Below are positions 22,904 through 29,134 of a stretch of 31,208 bases of DNA, piece by piece. Numbering within the stretch: position 1 is the stretch's first letter; each line of letters begins with the position of its first letter. Source of the DNA: a virus; the IMG/VR virus record IMGVR_UViG_3300040807_001405, positions 1 through 31,208 of that record, one strand, 5' to 3'. The notes under the pieces are model-generated. The model did no database searches. It had not been told where the DNA came from and worked only from the letters and a program-made list of their open reading frames with translations. A program made the position numbers and the translations under genes.

Positions 22904-23642
22904 CGTTCCATCTTTCTTGGTTGAAGTACGTCGAGCCGAGCGGGACGAACTTCAGTTCGCTCTCCCCGGCTTCGATCTTCCGAATGTACGAAGCGGCGTC
23001 GTCGCGTGTCTGGTGCGCGATGATCGACGCGGCGTCCTTGAGTTCGATCCCTTGCTTCTTCGCGAGCGATCGGATCGACCGCTCGATCGCGGCAACGCCG
23101 ACCTTCCTCCCGGACTTCCTGCCCGGAACCCACGCCGACCAGATCAGATCCGACCACGCCGGGTCGAGCCGTACGCGTGCGGGAGAGGTAGAGGCGGAGG
23201 AGGAGGAAGAGGTAGAGGCGTAGGAGTAGGAAGTCTCCGCAGTAGGGGAGACCGTAGCCGGGACCGTAGTCTCGACTGTAGTCCCCTCTGTAGTCGCTTC
23301 ATCGTAGAGCGGAGAGAAGTCCTTCCCGTTCCGGTGCAGCGTCGCCTTGACGTAGCGAGGAGCGTGGTCCGGCCAGTCGTGGACGAGGAGCCTCGCCGGT
23401 CCCGCGACCGGATCGACGAGCCTCGACCGGACGAACGCGGCGACGAGGTCGGTCGAGTCTCCCGGCCATTCGAGAGCCGTCGCGATGTCCTCGTCGTCGT
23501 GCCGACCGATCTCGCCGGTCGGAGCGTGCTTCCCCGCGAACCGCCAGAGGAGTCCGGCGAGTCCGATCGCGTGCGGCCACGGTACGCCGAGGACGGCGGC
23601 GAGCCTTCGGATCTTCGGAGAGGTGTAGGTTCCTTCGAGCAT
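22794..23642 (-). CDS. Replisome organiser-like replication initiation protein
   Basis: A 282-residue protein starting MLEGTYTSPKIRRL, with AGAAGGA upstream. The first 75 residues (RLAAVLGVPWPHAIGLAGLLWRFAGKHAPTGEIG; DDEDIATALEWPG in outline) look like the winged-helix N-terminus of phage replisome organisers. A Ser/Thr-rich linker (about 125-155, with TSSSSSASTS) follows, then a helical C-terminus (KQGIELKDAASIIAHQTRDD). In lambda, the origin lies inside gene O, and here the DNA coding for the linker holds 12-bp-period repeats. It should bind an origin and recruit the host helicase. No polymerase or helicase is encoded, so host replication proteins would be needed. Confidence 0.78.
   Translation of the reverse strand: MLEGTYTSPKIRRLAAVLGVPWPHAIGLAGLLWRFAGKHAPTGEIGRHDDEDIATALEWPGDSTDLVAAFVRSRLVDPVAGPARLLVHDWPDHAPRYVKATLHRNGKDFSPLYDEATTEGTTVETTVPATVSPTAETSYSYASTSSSSSASTSPARVRLDPAWSDLIWSAWVPGRKSGRKVGVAAIERSIRSLAKKQGIELKDAASIIAHQTRDDAASYIRKIEAGESELKFVPLGSTYFNQERWNDGNEPEPTDDEIRAARIEQEIRDARSDVGRELDSPS
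23197..23298 (+). other. Candidate origin / iteron region inside the initiator gene
   Basis: A purine tract ends in GAGGAGGAGGAAGAGGTAG (23197-23215), identical to 30099-30117. Five 12-bp units follow at 23239-23298, each with GTAG at the same place: GCAGTAGGGGAG, ACCGTAGCCGGG, ACCGTAGTCTCG, ACTGTAGTCCCC, TCTGTAGTCGCT. They code for Thr/Ser-rich linker residues. Related GTAGTCGC and GACTACAG elements occur at 30114-30145. The layout suggests initiator binding sites, but low-complexity coding sequence is an alternative. Confidence 0.45.
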
Positions 23643-23678
23643 GGCGATCCTTCTAAGCAGAACCCGCCGCCGCGCACA

Positions 23679-23740
23679 AGGAGCAACAAGGCGCGACGGC
23701 GAGTTCCGAGAGAAGTCTTCGCGAGCGACCGGTTGCTCCT
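23679..23740. repeat. Inverted repeat AGGAGCAAC in the 114-bp intergenic gap
   Basis: AGGAGCAAC (23679-23687) is repeated in inverted orientation at 23732-23740, 44 bases apart. The gap 23643-23756 separates the PD-(D/E)XK nuclease gene from the initiator-like gene. The nine bases are also the core of the ribosome-binding leader used by the early genes, so one arm is an antisense copy that could pair with those leaders. No promoter is clear here. It may be coincidence. Confidence 0.4.
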
Positions 23741-23756
23741 CGGTCGCGCGTAGAGT

Positions 23757-24191
23757 CTAACCGAGAACGCGGAACCGTGCGAGTTCGATCTTCACGATCG
23801 GCTCGACGTCTCCCGCGTCTCGCGTCTGCCGAGTTCGACCGCCGAACTCGACGAAGCCGTTCCAGTGCTGGCCGTCGATCCGAGCGAACCGGATCTCGCC
23901 GGTCCGATCCTCGACGACGAAGAACGAGGATCCCGCGAGCCGAGCGAAGCGACGGAGCGCGTCGACCTTCCGCAGCGAGAGCATGACGTCGGGATAGTCT
24001 CCCCACCTCATCTCGCGCCGCTTGTATTCGATCCACGCGACGACTCCGAAGCCGGGACGGCTGGCGGCGAAGTCGACCTCGTAGGATCGCGGAAGTTTGT
24101 CGAGGGTGCAGTTCCATCTTCTCTCGATTCGCTTGGATGCCTCGACCTCGTTCGCGAGCGTCTCGGCGTTCTCGTAGATCGGACGACCCAT
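23757..24191 (-). CDS. PD-(D/E)XK nuclease-like protein
   Basis: A 144-residue protein starting MGRPIYENAETLANEV; the ATG at 24191 overlaps the SSB-like stop as TGATG. The motif run is YEVDFA with Asp40 and then Glu55-Tyr-Lys57 in VAWIEYKRR, which is a (E/D)xK active-site pattern, with a supporting Glu in the first helix. A short helix (KVDALRRFARLAG) and a strand ending in FFVVED follow. The spacing fits compact phage PD-(D/E)XK nucleases. Together with the RecT-like and SSB-like genes it makes a recombination module, where it could be the exonuclease or a repair nuclease. A distinct exonuclease is otherwise missing. Confidence 0.72.
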   Translation of the reverse strand: MGRPIYENAETLANEVEASKRIERRWNCTLDKLPRSYEVDFAASRPGFGVVAWIEYKRREMRWGDYPDVMLSLRKVDALRRFARLAGSSFFVVEDRTGEIRFARIDGQHWNGFVEFGGRTRQTRDAGDVEPIVKIELARFRVLG

Positions 24192-24646
24192 CAGAACGGG
24201 ATATCCGAATCGTCGTTCGCTCCGTCGTCGTGCCGACCGTCGTCGAGGTTCTGCGGATCGCCGACGCTCGACTCCTTCGGGTTCGCGGAGATCCCGCAGA
24301 CGCGCGTCCGGTCGTAGCCGTCCTCGACCTCTACGGTGAGTTCGCGACCGATGAACTTCGCGGGATCGAAGAGCGAGTATCCCGATGAGTCCGTCTCGTG
24401 GTACGCCTTCCGAGCGTCGTCGCCGATCGCCTTCGCGAGCCGACCGAACTTCCACGCTCCCTTCTCGTTGATGAACTCGCTGATCTTCGCGGTCCCGTCG
24501 ACCGTGACGAACTCGACGATCGCTCCGGAGAACTTCGCCGTCGTGACCTCCGGCGAGTACGAGGCGATCCGCATCCGGTACTCGCCCGCCTCCGCGTCCG
24601 GGATGTCCTTCGTGTTCGTCGCTTCCGCTTCAGGCTTGAACTTCAT
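24191..24646 (-). CDS. Single-stranded DNA-binding-like protein
   Basis: A 151-residue protein starting MKFKPEAEATNTKDIP; the ATG at 24646 overlaps the stop of the HTH gene as ATGA and has AAAGGAAG upstream. The body is beta-rich like an OB fold (GEYRMRIAS; AIVEFVTVDGT; FIGRELTVEVEDG) and resembles DUF669-type phage proteins. The C-terminus is acidic and ends DDSDIPF, the classic tip by which bacterial SSBs recruit partners. It probably coats ssDNA and brings in host or phage recombination proteins. The fold is inferred; the tail is directly visible. Confidence 0.82.
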   Translation of the reverse strand: MKFKPEAEATNTKDIPDAEAGEYRMRIASYSPEVTTAKFSGAIVEFVTVDGTAKISEFINEKGAWKFGRLAKAIGDDARKAYHETDSSGYSLFDPAKFIGRELTVEVEDGYDRTRVCGISANPKESSVGDPQNLDDGRHDDGANDDSDIPF

Positions 24647-24831
24647 GGTGTTTCTTCCTTTCCGATCATCTGATCGAGAGAGTCGATCTCGACGAACACG
24701 CGTCCGCCGATCTTCTTCGAGGCGATCTTCCCCGCCTTCGCCCAGTCCCGAATCGTATCGAGACTCGGCTTCCATCCTGTACGCTCTTCGACGAGCGCGG
24801 GAACGTCTGCGATCTTCACGGGCTGAGCCAT
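24643..24831 (-). CDS. Small helix-turn-helix protein (excisionase/AlpA-like)
   Basis: A 62-residue protein starting MAQPVKIADVPALVEERTG. It reads as a winged helix or MerR-like DNA-binding domain: DVPALVEERTG, then SLDTIRDWAKAGKI, then the wing KIGGRVFVEIDSLDQMI, typical of excisionase, AlpA or small terminase-type HTH proteins. It starts 16 nt inside the RecT-like gene and ends in an ATGA overlap with the SSB-like gene. There is no integrase in the genome, so excision is unlikely; regulation of this operon or DNA binding for replication is a better guess. Confidence 0.8.
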   Translation of the reverse strand: MAQPVKIADVPALVEERTGWKPSLDTIRDWAKAGKIASKKIGGRVFVEIDSLDQMIGKEETP

Positions 24832-25487
24832 ACGAGCATCCTCCGAGTTTGGTCGGCGTCGAGTTCGTCGATCGAGTTCACGCCAGCCTTCTCGATCGCT
24901 TTCCGCTTGATCTCTTCGCCGTCCTCGCGAGCGGCGAGGAGGTCTTCGATCTTCTCGTGGTCCGTCTTCTCCGGTCGAGGGATCTCGCTCTCGCCGTGCG
25001 CTTCGACGTAGACGGGAGCGCATCCGAGCGCGTCCGGTGCGTGCGTTCGGTATCCCTGCGAGATCGCTCTCGCGAACAGCATCGCCTTCGGGTACTTCTT
25101 CCAGTTAGTCCCTCCGAGTCCGGCCTTCTTCGCGTCGTCGAGCGTGAACGTCGTCGTCCCGATCTCCTCTCGATCTCCGGTCGGCATGATCTCGAAGAAC
25201 GTGATCGAGCAGGAGTCGTCGGTCGAGTCGGCGCGGTAGGTATATTTACCCGACCGCTTGATCGCCGCCGCCATATGGTTCGCTCCGAGTACGACCTTAC
25301 CCTGAATGATATGGAGGCTCATCGCGTCGTACGGGTTGAGTCCCATCCCGCGACCGACGATCAGTTTCGTCGCGCATTGTGCTGCGTCTCGGTGTTCCGG
25401 GAACATCCCGGACGCGGCGAAGATCCTTCCCATTTCGACGAGGTCGGTCTCGCCCGGTGTCGTGTTCGTAGTGAGTTCGGTCGTCAT
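24816..25487 (-). CDS. RecT-like single-strand annealing protein
   Basis: A 223-residue protein starting MTTELTTNTTPGETDLV, coupled to the gene before it by ATGA. The motif order GRGMGLNPYDAMSLHIIQGKVVLGANHMAAAI (51-82 in outline), then TTTFTLDDAKKAGL, then KYPKAMLFARAISQGYR and DALGCAPVYVEAHGE, matches a phage RecT/Bet-type recombinase group. The charged C-terminus ends MLVWLSP. It anneals ssDNA and, with a nuclease and SSB, supports recombination-dependent replication. All three partners are nearby here. Confidence 0.78.
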   Translation of the reverse strand: MTTELTTNTTPGETDLVEMGRIFAASGMFPEHRDAAQCATKLIVGRGMGLNPYDAMSLHIIQGKVVLGANHMAAAIKRSGKYTYRADSTDDSCSITFFEIMPTGDREEIGTTTFTLDDAKKAGLGGTNWKKYPKAMLFARAISQGYRTHAPDALGCAPVYVEAHGESEIPRPEKTDHEKIEDLLAAREDGEEIKRKAIEKAGVNSIDELDADQTRRMLVWLSP

Positions 25488-25732
25488 CGGTTCTCCAGTC
25501 GCTTGAGTCGTGCGTTGATCTTCGCGAGTTCTTCGTCGAGTCGTAGTCCCGGCTTGCGTTCGCGGTCCTCTCGGTCCTGATTTCGGTACGCTTCGAGTTC
25601 CGCGAAGAGAGCGAGCAGGACCGTCATGTCTTCAGCGATGAAGCCGACGCGAGCCTCAGCGATCTTCTTCATCTTGTCGAGTGGCCGGAGTTCAAGGTCT
25701 TCCCAGCCGTCGGTGCTTCGGTCGGTCGTCAT
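25484..25732 (-). CDS. Small coiled-coil hypothetical protein
   Basis: An 82-residue protein starting MTTDRSTDGWEDLELR. It overlaps its upstream and downstream neighbours by ATGA. After an acidic start the sequence is nearly all helix (KMKKIAEARVGFIAEDMTVLL; RLDEELAKINARLKRLENR) with heptad spacing at the end, so it probably forms a coiled-coil oligomer. I recognise no family. It directly precedes the RecT-like gene, so co-expression with recombination is expected. Confidence 0.75.
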   Translation of the reverse strand: MTTDRSTDGWEDLELRPLDKMKKIAEARVGFIAEDMTVLLALFAELEAYRNQDREDRERKPGLRLDEELAKINARLKRLENR

Positions 25733-25947
25733 CGTTCTTCTCCTTCGCCGATCAGGTAGTAGTCGTGAACGTAGAGGGTCGCTCCGAGACGGAGGACTCC
25801 GTCGCCCGCGTAGACGAGATCGGCTCCGGTGGCGTTCCGTAGATACGCCTGTATCTGGTGAGGGTCTGAGTATGACGCCGCATCCTTCGCTTCCGTCGTG
25901 AGGCAGAGCCGTACCGCGTCGACGGTGATTTCTGTTTCGTTCTGCAT
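25729..25947 (-). CDS. Small hypothetical protein
   Basis: A 72-residue protein starting MQNETEITVDAVRLC. It has the second type of leader in this genome (AAAGGAAG) and a 12-bp stem-loop upstream at 25977-26003. The sequence looks like a small alpha/beta fold ending in VLRLGATLYVHDYYLIG and has no known motif. It begins the coupled set that leads into the RecT-like gene. Confidence 0.72.
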   Translation of the reverse strand: MQNETEITVDAVRLCLTTEAKDAASYSDPHQIQAYLRNATGADLVYAGDGVLRLGATLYVHDYYLIGEGEER

Positions 25948-25976
25948 GGTCTTCTTCCTTTCTAGAAGAGGGTAAA

Positions 25977-26003
25977 GGGAGACCGGGAACGTCCCGGTCT
26001 CCC
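25977..26003 (-). terminator. Perfect 12-bp stem-loop between genes
   Basis: GGGAGACCGGGA and TCCCGGTCTCCC pair without mismatch around a 3-nt loop. It begins eight bases after the stop of the 26011 gene and is followed by TTTACCC, a weak pyrimidine tract. It could end some transcripts or mark an RNA-processing site. It belongs to a family of related stem-loops at 26521, 28028 and 29099. Confidence 0.6.
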
Positions 26004-26010
26004 CGTTCGG

Positions 26011-26487
26011 TCATCGGAACGAGACTCGCGTGAGCGTCGAGTCTTCGCGTGCCGGGTAGTAGGAGGACTCCCGCTTCGAGGGATCCGAGATCGAGACGAT
26101 CTTGATGTCGGTGCCGCTCGTCCCTACTCCGCGAGAGACGACCCGGCAGACGTGCCAGACCTCTCCGAAGAGACGGAGGACGAGGTCGCCGAGTTCGACT
26201 TGATACGGTCGAACGAGTTCGCAGTTCTCCGGTCCGTAGCGGACGCGGTTCTCGAACGCGTTCGAGATCCACGTCTCGCGTCCCGCATGGTCGACGTGGA
26301 ACTGGAAGAGGTTGTCGCTGGGACGACTTCCCTCGGCGATGACCGTCGCTGGGTAGTAGTCGAGACCGGACTCGTGGAAGAGATCGGTGAGCCGCTCTTC
26401 GATCTTCTTCGCGTCTTCGAGGCTTCCGCAGAAGACGGTCGCTTCGGTTCGGTCGTGCGTCGTTTCGGTCTTGGTGATCTGCTGCAT
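26011..26487 (-). CDS. Hypothetical early protein
   Basis: A 158-residue protein starting MQQITKTETTHDRTEA, with the standard early leader GAACAAGGAGCAACG. It has two apparent parts: an N-terminal half with alternating helix and strand (FCGSLEDAKKIEERLTDLF) and a C-terminal half that looks like a small beta-barrel (VELGDLVLRLFGEVWHVCRVV). The sequence is acidic overall. No family is recognised. As an early-region gene it may be a host-takeover or anti-defence protein. Confidence 0.75.
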   Translation of the reverse strand: MQQITKTETTHDRTEATVFCGSLEDAKKIEERLTDLFHESGLDYYPATVIAEGSRPSDNLFQFHVDHAGRETWISNAFENRVRYGPENCELVRPYQVELGDLVLRLFGEVWHVCRVVSRGVGTSGTDIKIVSISDPSKRESSYYPAREDSTLTRVSFR

Positions 26488-26520
26488 GTTCGTTGCTCCT
26501 TGTTCGGTCGTTCGGTCGTA

Positions 26521-26549
26521 GGGGAGACCGGGAACGTCCCGGCCTCCCC
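26521..26549 (-). terminator. 13-bp stem-loop between genes
   Basis: The arms 26521-26533 and 26537-26549 pair over 13 positions around a 3-nt loop. The only imperfection is A opposite C on the plus strand, which becomes a G-U pair in the minus-strand RNA, so the structure suits RNA read from that strand. It begins nine bases after the stop of the 26558 gene. Confidence 0.6.
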
Positions 26550-26557
26550 GCGTTCGG

Positions 26558-26770
26558 TCAGTCGACGAGAAGGATCTTCATCATCGACTCGTGGTTCGCC
26601 TGCATCTTCGCGAGTTCCTTCTCGGCGTTCTCGTAGAGCCAGCATCGGTTCGACCAGCCTTCGCGGCGAGCCTCGCGAGCCTGCTCGACGATGAACTCGC
26701 GAGTCTTCTTCCAGCAGGAGAAGGCGTTCATCAGGACTCGGGCGGTCTCTTCTGGGGTCTGCTTGTTCAT
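26558..26770 (-). CDS. Small hypothetical early protein, first gene after P3
   Basis: A 70-residue, mainly helical protein starting MNKQTPEETARVLMNAF, with Trp/Cys residues in CWKKTREF and NRCWLYEN. It is the first gene after promoter P3 and has the standard early leader. No family is recognised. Being first after an apparently strong promoter suggests it is made early and in quantity. Confidence 0.75.
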   Translation of the reverse strand: MNKQTPEETARVLMNAFSCWKKTREFIVEQAREARREGWSNRCWLYENAEKELAKMQANHESMMKILLVD

Positions 26771-26773
26771 GGT

Positions 26774-26789
26774 CGTTGCTCCTTGTTCG
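26774..26789 (-). promoter_or_regulatory. Conserved early Shine-Dalgarno leader
   Basis: CGAACAAGGAGCAACG (minus strand) precedes the 26770 gene. The same string occurs at 26491-26506, 27623-27638, 28002-28017, 29072-29087 and 29791-29806; a variant (GCAG replaces GCAACG) is at 28559-28572. AAGGAG is a strong ribosome-binding core, but the conservation extends well beyond it. Confidence 0.85.
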
Positions 26790-26800
26790 GTCGGTCGGTT

Positions 26801-26887
26801 CGAGGAACGCTTCCCCGATGTCCCAACTATAACCGGACTTTCCCCCAGTGTCTACCCTCTTCCTCGATTTTTCTCGATTTTCTCCGA
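26801..26887 (-). promoter_or_regulatory. Early promoter P3 with 5' stem-loop and phased A-tracts
   Basis: The minus strand has -35 TAGACA (26854-26849), a 17-bp spacer and -10 TATAGT (26831-26826). Upstream are two tandem A-rich elements, GATTTTTCTCGA (26866-26877) and GATTTTCTCCGA (26876-26887, plus-strand reading), about ten bases apart, as in an UP-type element. About two bases after the predicted start (near 26819), 26817-26801 forms a seven-pair stem with a G-U pair and a 3-nt loop, at the likely mRNA 5' end. Confidence 0.78.
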
Positions 26888-27078
26888 GGACGGATATCGA
26901 GCCGGAAGCCGAGTTCCGCCGCCTTCGAGATGACCGCGTCGAGGTCGCGGCGATACGGGTTCCCCGGCGAGAGCCGGACGACGAGGTCGCCGGGATCGAA
27001 GCCGTCGAACCGGGTGGCCGCCGCCCAGAGGCGGCGACCTTCCCGGAGGAGGAGACGGTGGGCGCGAGGAGCAGTCAC
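26827..27078 (-). CDS. Small basic hypothetical protein, GTG start
   Basis: An 83-residue protein starting MTAPRAHRLLLREGRR (GTG). The GTG at 27078 overlaps the upstream stop as GTGA. Its sequence (LWAAATRFDGFDPGDLVVRLSP; RRDLDAVISKAAELGFRLDIRP) suggests a small alpha/beta protein with basic ends (Arg/Lys-rich near 62-70). Its stop lies inside the -10 element of promoter P3, so transcripts through this gene enter the next unit. No family is recognised. Confidence 0.78.
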   Translation of the reverse strand: MTAPRAHRLLLREGRRLWAAATRFDGFDPGDLVVRLSPGNPYRRDLDAVISKAAELGFRLDIRPRRKSRKIEEEGRHWGKVRL

Positions 27079-27419
27079 GATCCCGCCTCCAGTTCGATGG
27101 CCTTCTCTTCGAGTTCGAGCGACTCGACGAGAGCCTCGACGATCGCGTCCTCGTCGTCGAGTTCGATCCAGTTCGTCGAGCGGTGCGCGATGATCGGGAG
27201 GAAGACCGAGACCATCGCGTCCTCGCGGTCGCGCCTTGTGATCTCGACGATCTCCGCGCTCGCGTCGTCGCTCCACGGTTCGTGACCTGCTCGCTCGACG
27301 TCTGCGGTGACGCGAATCTTGAGCCAGTAGATTCCGGGTCCGACCTCGATCCCGTTGTGCTTGTACGCCTTCTCGATGACGAGTTCCTCGTCGAGAGTGA
27401 ATTCGATGGTCTCGCTCAT
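27075..27419 (-). CDS. Hypothetical acidic early protein
   Basis: A 114-residue acidic protein starting MSETIEFTLDEELVIEK. It overlaps its neighbours by ATGA (27419-27416) and GTGA (27078-27075). Beta-like first half (FTLDEELVIEK; YWLKIRVTADV) and a Glu-rich helical end (DEDAIVEALVESLELEEKAIELE). The acid load could mimic DNA or bind basic host proteins, but I recognise no family. Confidence 0.75.
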   Translation of the reverse strand: MSETIEFTLDEELVIEKAYKHNGIEVGPGIYWLKIRVTADVERAGHEPWSDDASAEIVEITRRDREDAMVSVFLPIIAHRSTNWIELDDEDAIVEALVESLELEEKAIELEAGS

Positions 27420-27619
27420 TGGTCTTCTCCTCCGTATACGTCGCTGTTCGCGTAGCCGTGCGACTCGCCTGCGGCGATGACGATCCCGCCGTCGTTCGCG
27501 AGTACGGCGTGAACTCCGCAGATGAGCGGGTACGTCGGCTGGATCGCGATCGAGACCGAGAGGTCGCCGTGTTCTTCTTCGAGTCTTTCAAGTTCTTCGA
27601 TGAGGGTAGAGATATACAT
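27416..27619 (-). CDS. Small hypothetical early protein
   Basis: A 67-residue protein starting MYISTLIEELERLEEEHGDLSV. The pattern of an acidic N-terminal helix followed by a short strand with DLSVSIAIQP and a later VLANDGGIVIAAGE resembles small phage proteins that begin with a helix and give an E-D-G turn. It has the standard leader but no stem-loop in the 28-bp gap upstream, the one exception in its class. Confidence 0.72.
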   Translation of the reverse strand: MYISTLIEELERLEEEHGDLSVSIAIQPTYPLICGVHAVLANDGGIVIAAGESHGYANSDVYGGEDQ

Positions 27620-27647
27620 TTTCGTTGCTCCTTGTTCGTAGCGGGTT

Positions 27648-27998
27648 TCAGGAATTCCAGTTCTGTATCGTCGCGAGAGGCAGTCGGTCCTGCCCGGACG
27701 CCTTCGAGTTCCACTCCATGTTGAAGGGTCGGTCGGAGTAGAGCCTGAAGCACGTTTCTTCGCAGTAGAGCGGGTGGCGGAAGCACTCGCGGTTCCCCAG
27801 CGAGCGAACCTTGCGTCGAGTCCACGATCCGGTTGAACGGACGGCTCCGTCTTCGATCTCGACGAGCGCGACCTGCACCCAGTCGCCTTTCCTTTCCATG
27901 ACCTTCACCGCTTGAATGCTGACGGTCTTGTCGCTTCGTCGAACGTTTCCGGTATGGAGGAGGATGTCTCCGGCTTCGATCTTCGTAGTGGTCTGCAT
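27648..27998 (-). CDS. Hypothetical early protein with Cys-rich C-terminal half
   Basis: A 116-residue protein starting MQTTTKIEAGDILLH. An N-terminal beta-barrel-like segment (DKTVSIQAVKVMERKGDWVQVALVEIEDG) is followed by a segment with ECFRHPLYCEETCFRLY, where three Cys and a His could bind metal. It has the standard early leader and a 10-bp stem-loop upstream. No family recognised. Confidence 0.74.
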   Translation of the reverse strand: MQTTTKIEAGDILLHTGNVRRSDKTVSIQAVKVMERKGDWVQVALVEIEDGAVRSTGSWTRRKVRSLGNRECFRHPLYCEETCFRLYSDRPFNMEWNSKASGQDRLPLATIQNWNS

Positions 27999-28027
27999 CG
28001 TCGTTGCTCCTTGTTCGAGTAGGGGAA

Positions 28028-28052
28028 GGGAGGCGGGTACGTCCCGCCTCCC
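28028..28052 (-). terminator. 10-bp stem-loop between genes
   Basis: GGGAGGCGGG and CCCGCCTCCC pair around a 5-nt loop. It begins eight bases after the stop of the 28060 gene and is followed by TTCCCCT and then the conserved leader of the 27998 gene. No long U-run is present, so complete termination is doubtful. Confidence 0.55.
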
Positions 28053-28059
28053 CGGTTGG

Positions 28060-28554
28060 TCATCGCTTGAATCGGTCGGAGAAGACCCGGGAGATCGCGA
28101 CCTTGCTCTTCCAGTTGATCGGGTCGGCGTGGTGGATCTCGGAAGAACCGGCGACGCGGAAGACGAGCCGAACCTCTCCGCAGTCGAGGTAGGAACCGAG
28201 GACGGTTCGACCGTTCTCCCACTCGTCGCAGCAGACGATGAAATCGCCTCGCTTGAGATCCTTCGCGAAGACCTTCGGCTGGTCGTCGATCTGATCCCGC
28301 GACTTCGCGAAGGAGTACGCCGCCGCCTTCGCCTTCGCGGCGGTGCCGTAGTCGTAGACCTCGAACGCGTGGACCGTGCCGTTTTCGATCTCGACGTCGT
28401 AGGCTTCGGTGACGAGTCGGCTGTCGCTCGTCGCGACGCCGAAGCGGTCGCGGTTGTTGAGACCGAGACGCTGCTCGATCTGGGACCCGTTCGCGAGTTC
28501 CCAGACGTTTCCGAATTCTCCGTCGCGGTCCTGAATCTTGATGGCGGTCTTCAT
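28060..28554 (-). CDS. Hypothetical early protein, first gene after P2
   Basis: A 164-residue protein starting MKTAIKIQDRDGEFG, with the variant leader GAACAAGGAGCAGCACC. It is the first gene after promoter P2. The sequence seems to have a beta-rich N-terminal half, an Ala/Lys helix (TAAKAKAAAYSFAKSRDQ) and a C-terminal half with paired Cys (FIVCCDEWENG). No family is recognised. Its promoter position suggests early expression. Confidence 0.75.
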   Translation of the reverse strand: MKTAIKIQDRDGEFGNVWELANGSQIEQRLGLNNRDRFGVATSDSRLVTEAYDVEIENGTVHAFEVYDYGTAAKAKAAAYSFAKSRDQIDDQPKVFAKDLKRGDFIVCCDEWENGRTVLGSYLDCGEVRLVFRVAGSSEIHHADPINWKSKVAISRVFSDRFKR

Positions 28555-28582
28555 GGTGCTGCTCCTTGTTCGAGGTCGATCC

Positions 28583-28658
28583 GGCGGGACGTTCCCGCCT
28601 GAGAGGACTATACCCGACGTTCTACTACTTGTCGAGTCCTTCGGGGACTTTCTCCGAA
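28583..28658 (-). promoter_or_regulatory. Early promoter P2 with 5' stem-loop and upstream element
   Basis: The minus strand has -35 TCGACA (28635-28630), a 17-bp spacer and -10 TATAGT (28612-28607). The hairpin GGCGGGA-ACG-TCCCGCC (28599-28583) begins almost at the predicted start (near 28600). Upstream, GACTTTCTCCGA (28646-28657, plus-strand reading) is the counterpart of the A-tract elements of P1 and P3, ten bases beyond the -35. Confidence 0.8.
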
Positions 28659-28678
28659 GATTCCTGAAGAAAGTCCCC
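28643..28678 (-). terminator. 11-bp stem-loop between early genes, overlapping the P2 upstream element
   Basis: GGGGACTTTCT and AGAAAGTCCCC pair over 11 bases, with a 14-nt loop. It begins 13 bases after the stop of the 28691 gene. One arm coincides with the A-rich element above promoter P2, so it may serve as both an end for upstream RNA and a protein-binding palindrome. There is no U-run. Confidence 0.5.
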
Positions 28679-28690
28679 GCCGCTCGCCGG

Positions 28691-29068
28691 TCAGATCAGC
28701 GTCGAGATCGCGTCGAAGAACTCGGTTCGCTTCAGGAAGACCTTCCACCGCTTCGCCTCCTCGACGGCGTCCTTCTTCCACGATCGTTTCCGGAAGCCGT
28801 ACCGTCCGCCGGGGACGTCGTCTGCGAAGAGTCGGACGATCGAGCCGTCGATCATCTCGGCGAAGGCGTACGAGAGATCCCAGTTGGGGTAGCCGGGATC
28901 GGAGAGGAGCCGGACGCGGAGGAACCGAGCGAATCGAGGCTGAGCCCAGATCGGTCGTCCGTCGTCGAAGTACGGGACGGAGTCGATCGACGGTCGTCCC
29001 TCCTGCGGTCCTCGCTCCTCGAAGTTCTTCATCCCGTTGAGTCCGTTCGTTTCGGTGAATCCTTGCAT
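28691..29068 (-). CDS. Hypothetical early protein
   Basis: A 125-residue protein starting MQGFTETNGLNGMKN, with the standard early leader and an 11-bp stem-loop upstream. The sequence has YPNWDLSYAFAEMIDG and RYGFRKRSWKKDAVEEAKRWKV, aromatic and basic patches of a small globular protein. No family is recognised. Read with the genes on either side it belongs to the early accessory set. Confidence 0.74.
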   Translation of the reverse strand: MQGFTETNGLNGMKNFEERGPQEGRPSIDSVPYFDDGRPIWAQPRFARFLRVRLLSDPGYPNWDLSYAFAEMIDGSIVRLFADDVPGGRYGFRKRSWKKDAVEEAKRWKVFLKRTEFFDAISTLI

Positions 29069-29098
29069 GGTCGTTGCTCCTTGTTCGTAGTAGGGGAA

Positions 29099-29126
29099 GG
29101 GAGACCGGCGACGCTGCCGGTCTCCC
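29099..29126 (-). terminator. 11-bp stem-loop between genes
   Basis: GGGAGACCGGC and GCCGGTCTCCC pair perfectly around a 6-nt loop. It begins nine bases after the stop of the 29135 gene, followed by TTCCCCTACTAC and the conserved leader. It is the same type as the stem-loops at 25977, 26521 and 28028. Confidence 0.6.
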
Positions 29127-29134
29127 CGATTCGG

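Noticed and set aside
24643-24831. Small HTH gene considered as an excisionase marking a temperate phage
   Set aside because: No integrase, repressor or attachment site is recognisable, so lysogeny is not supported. Called only a helix-turn-helix protein.
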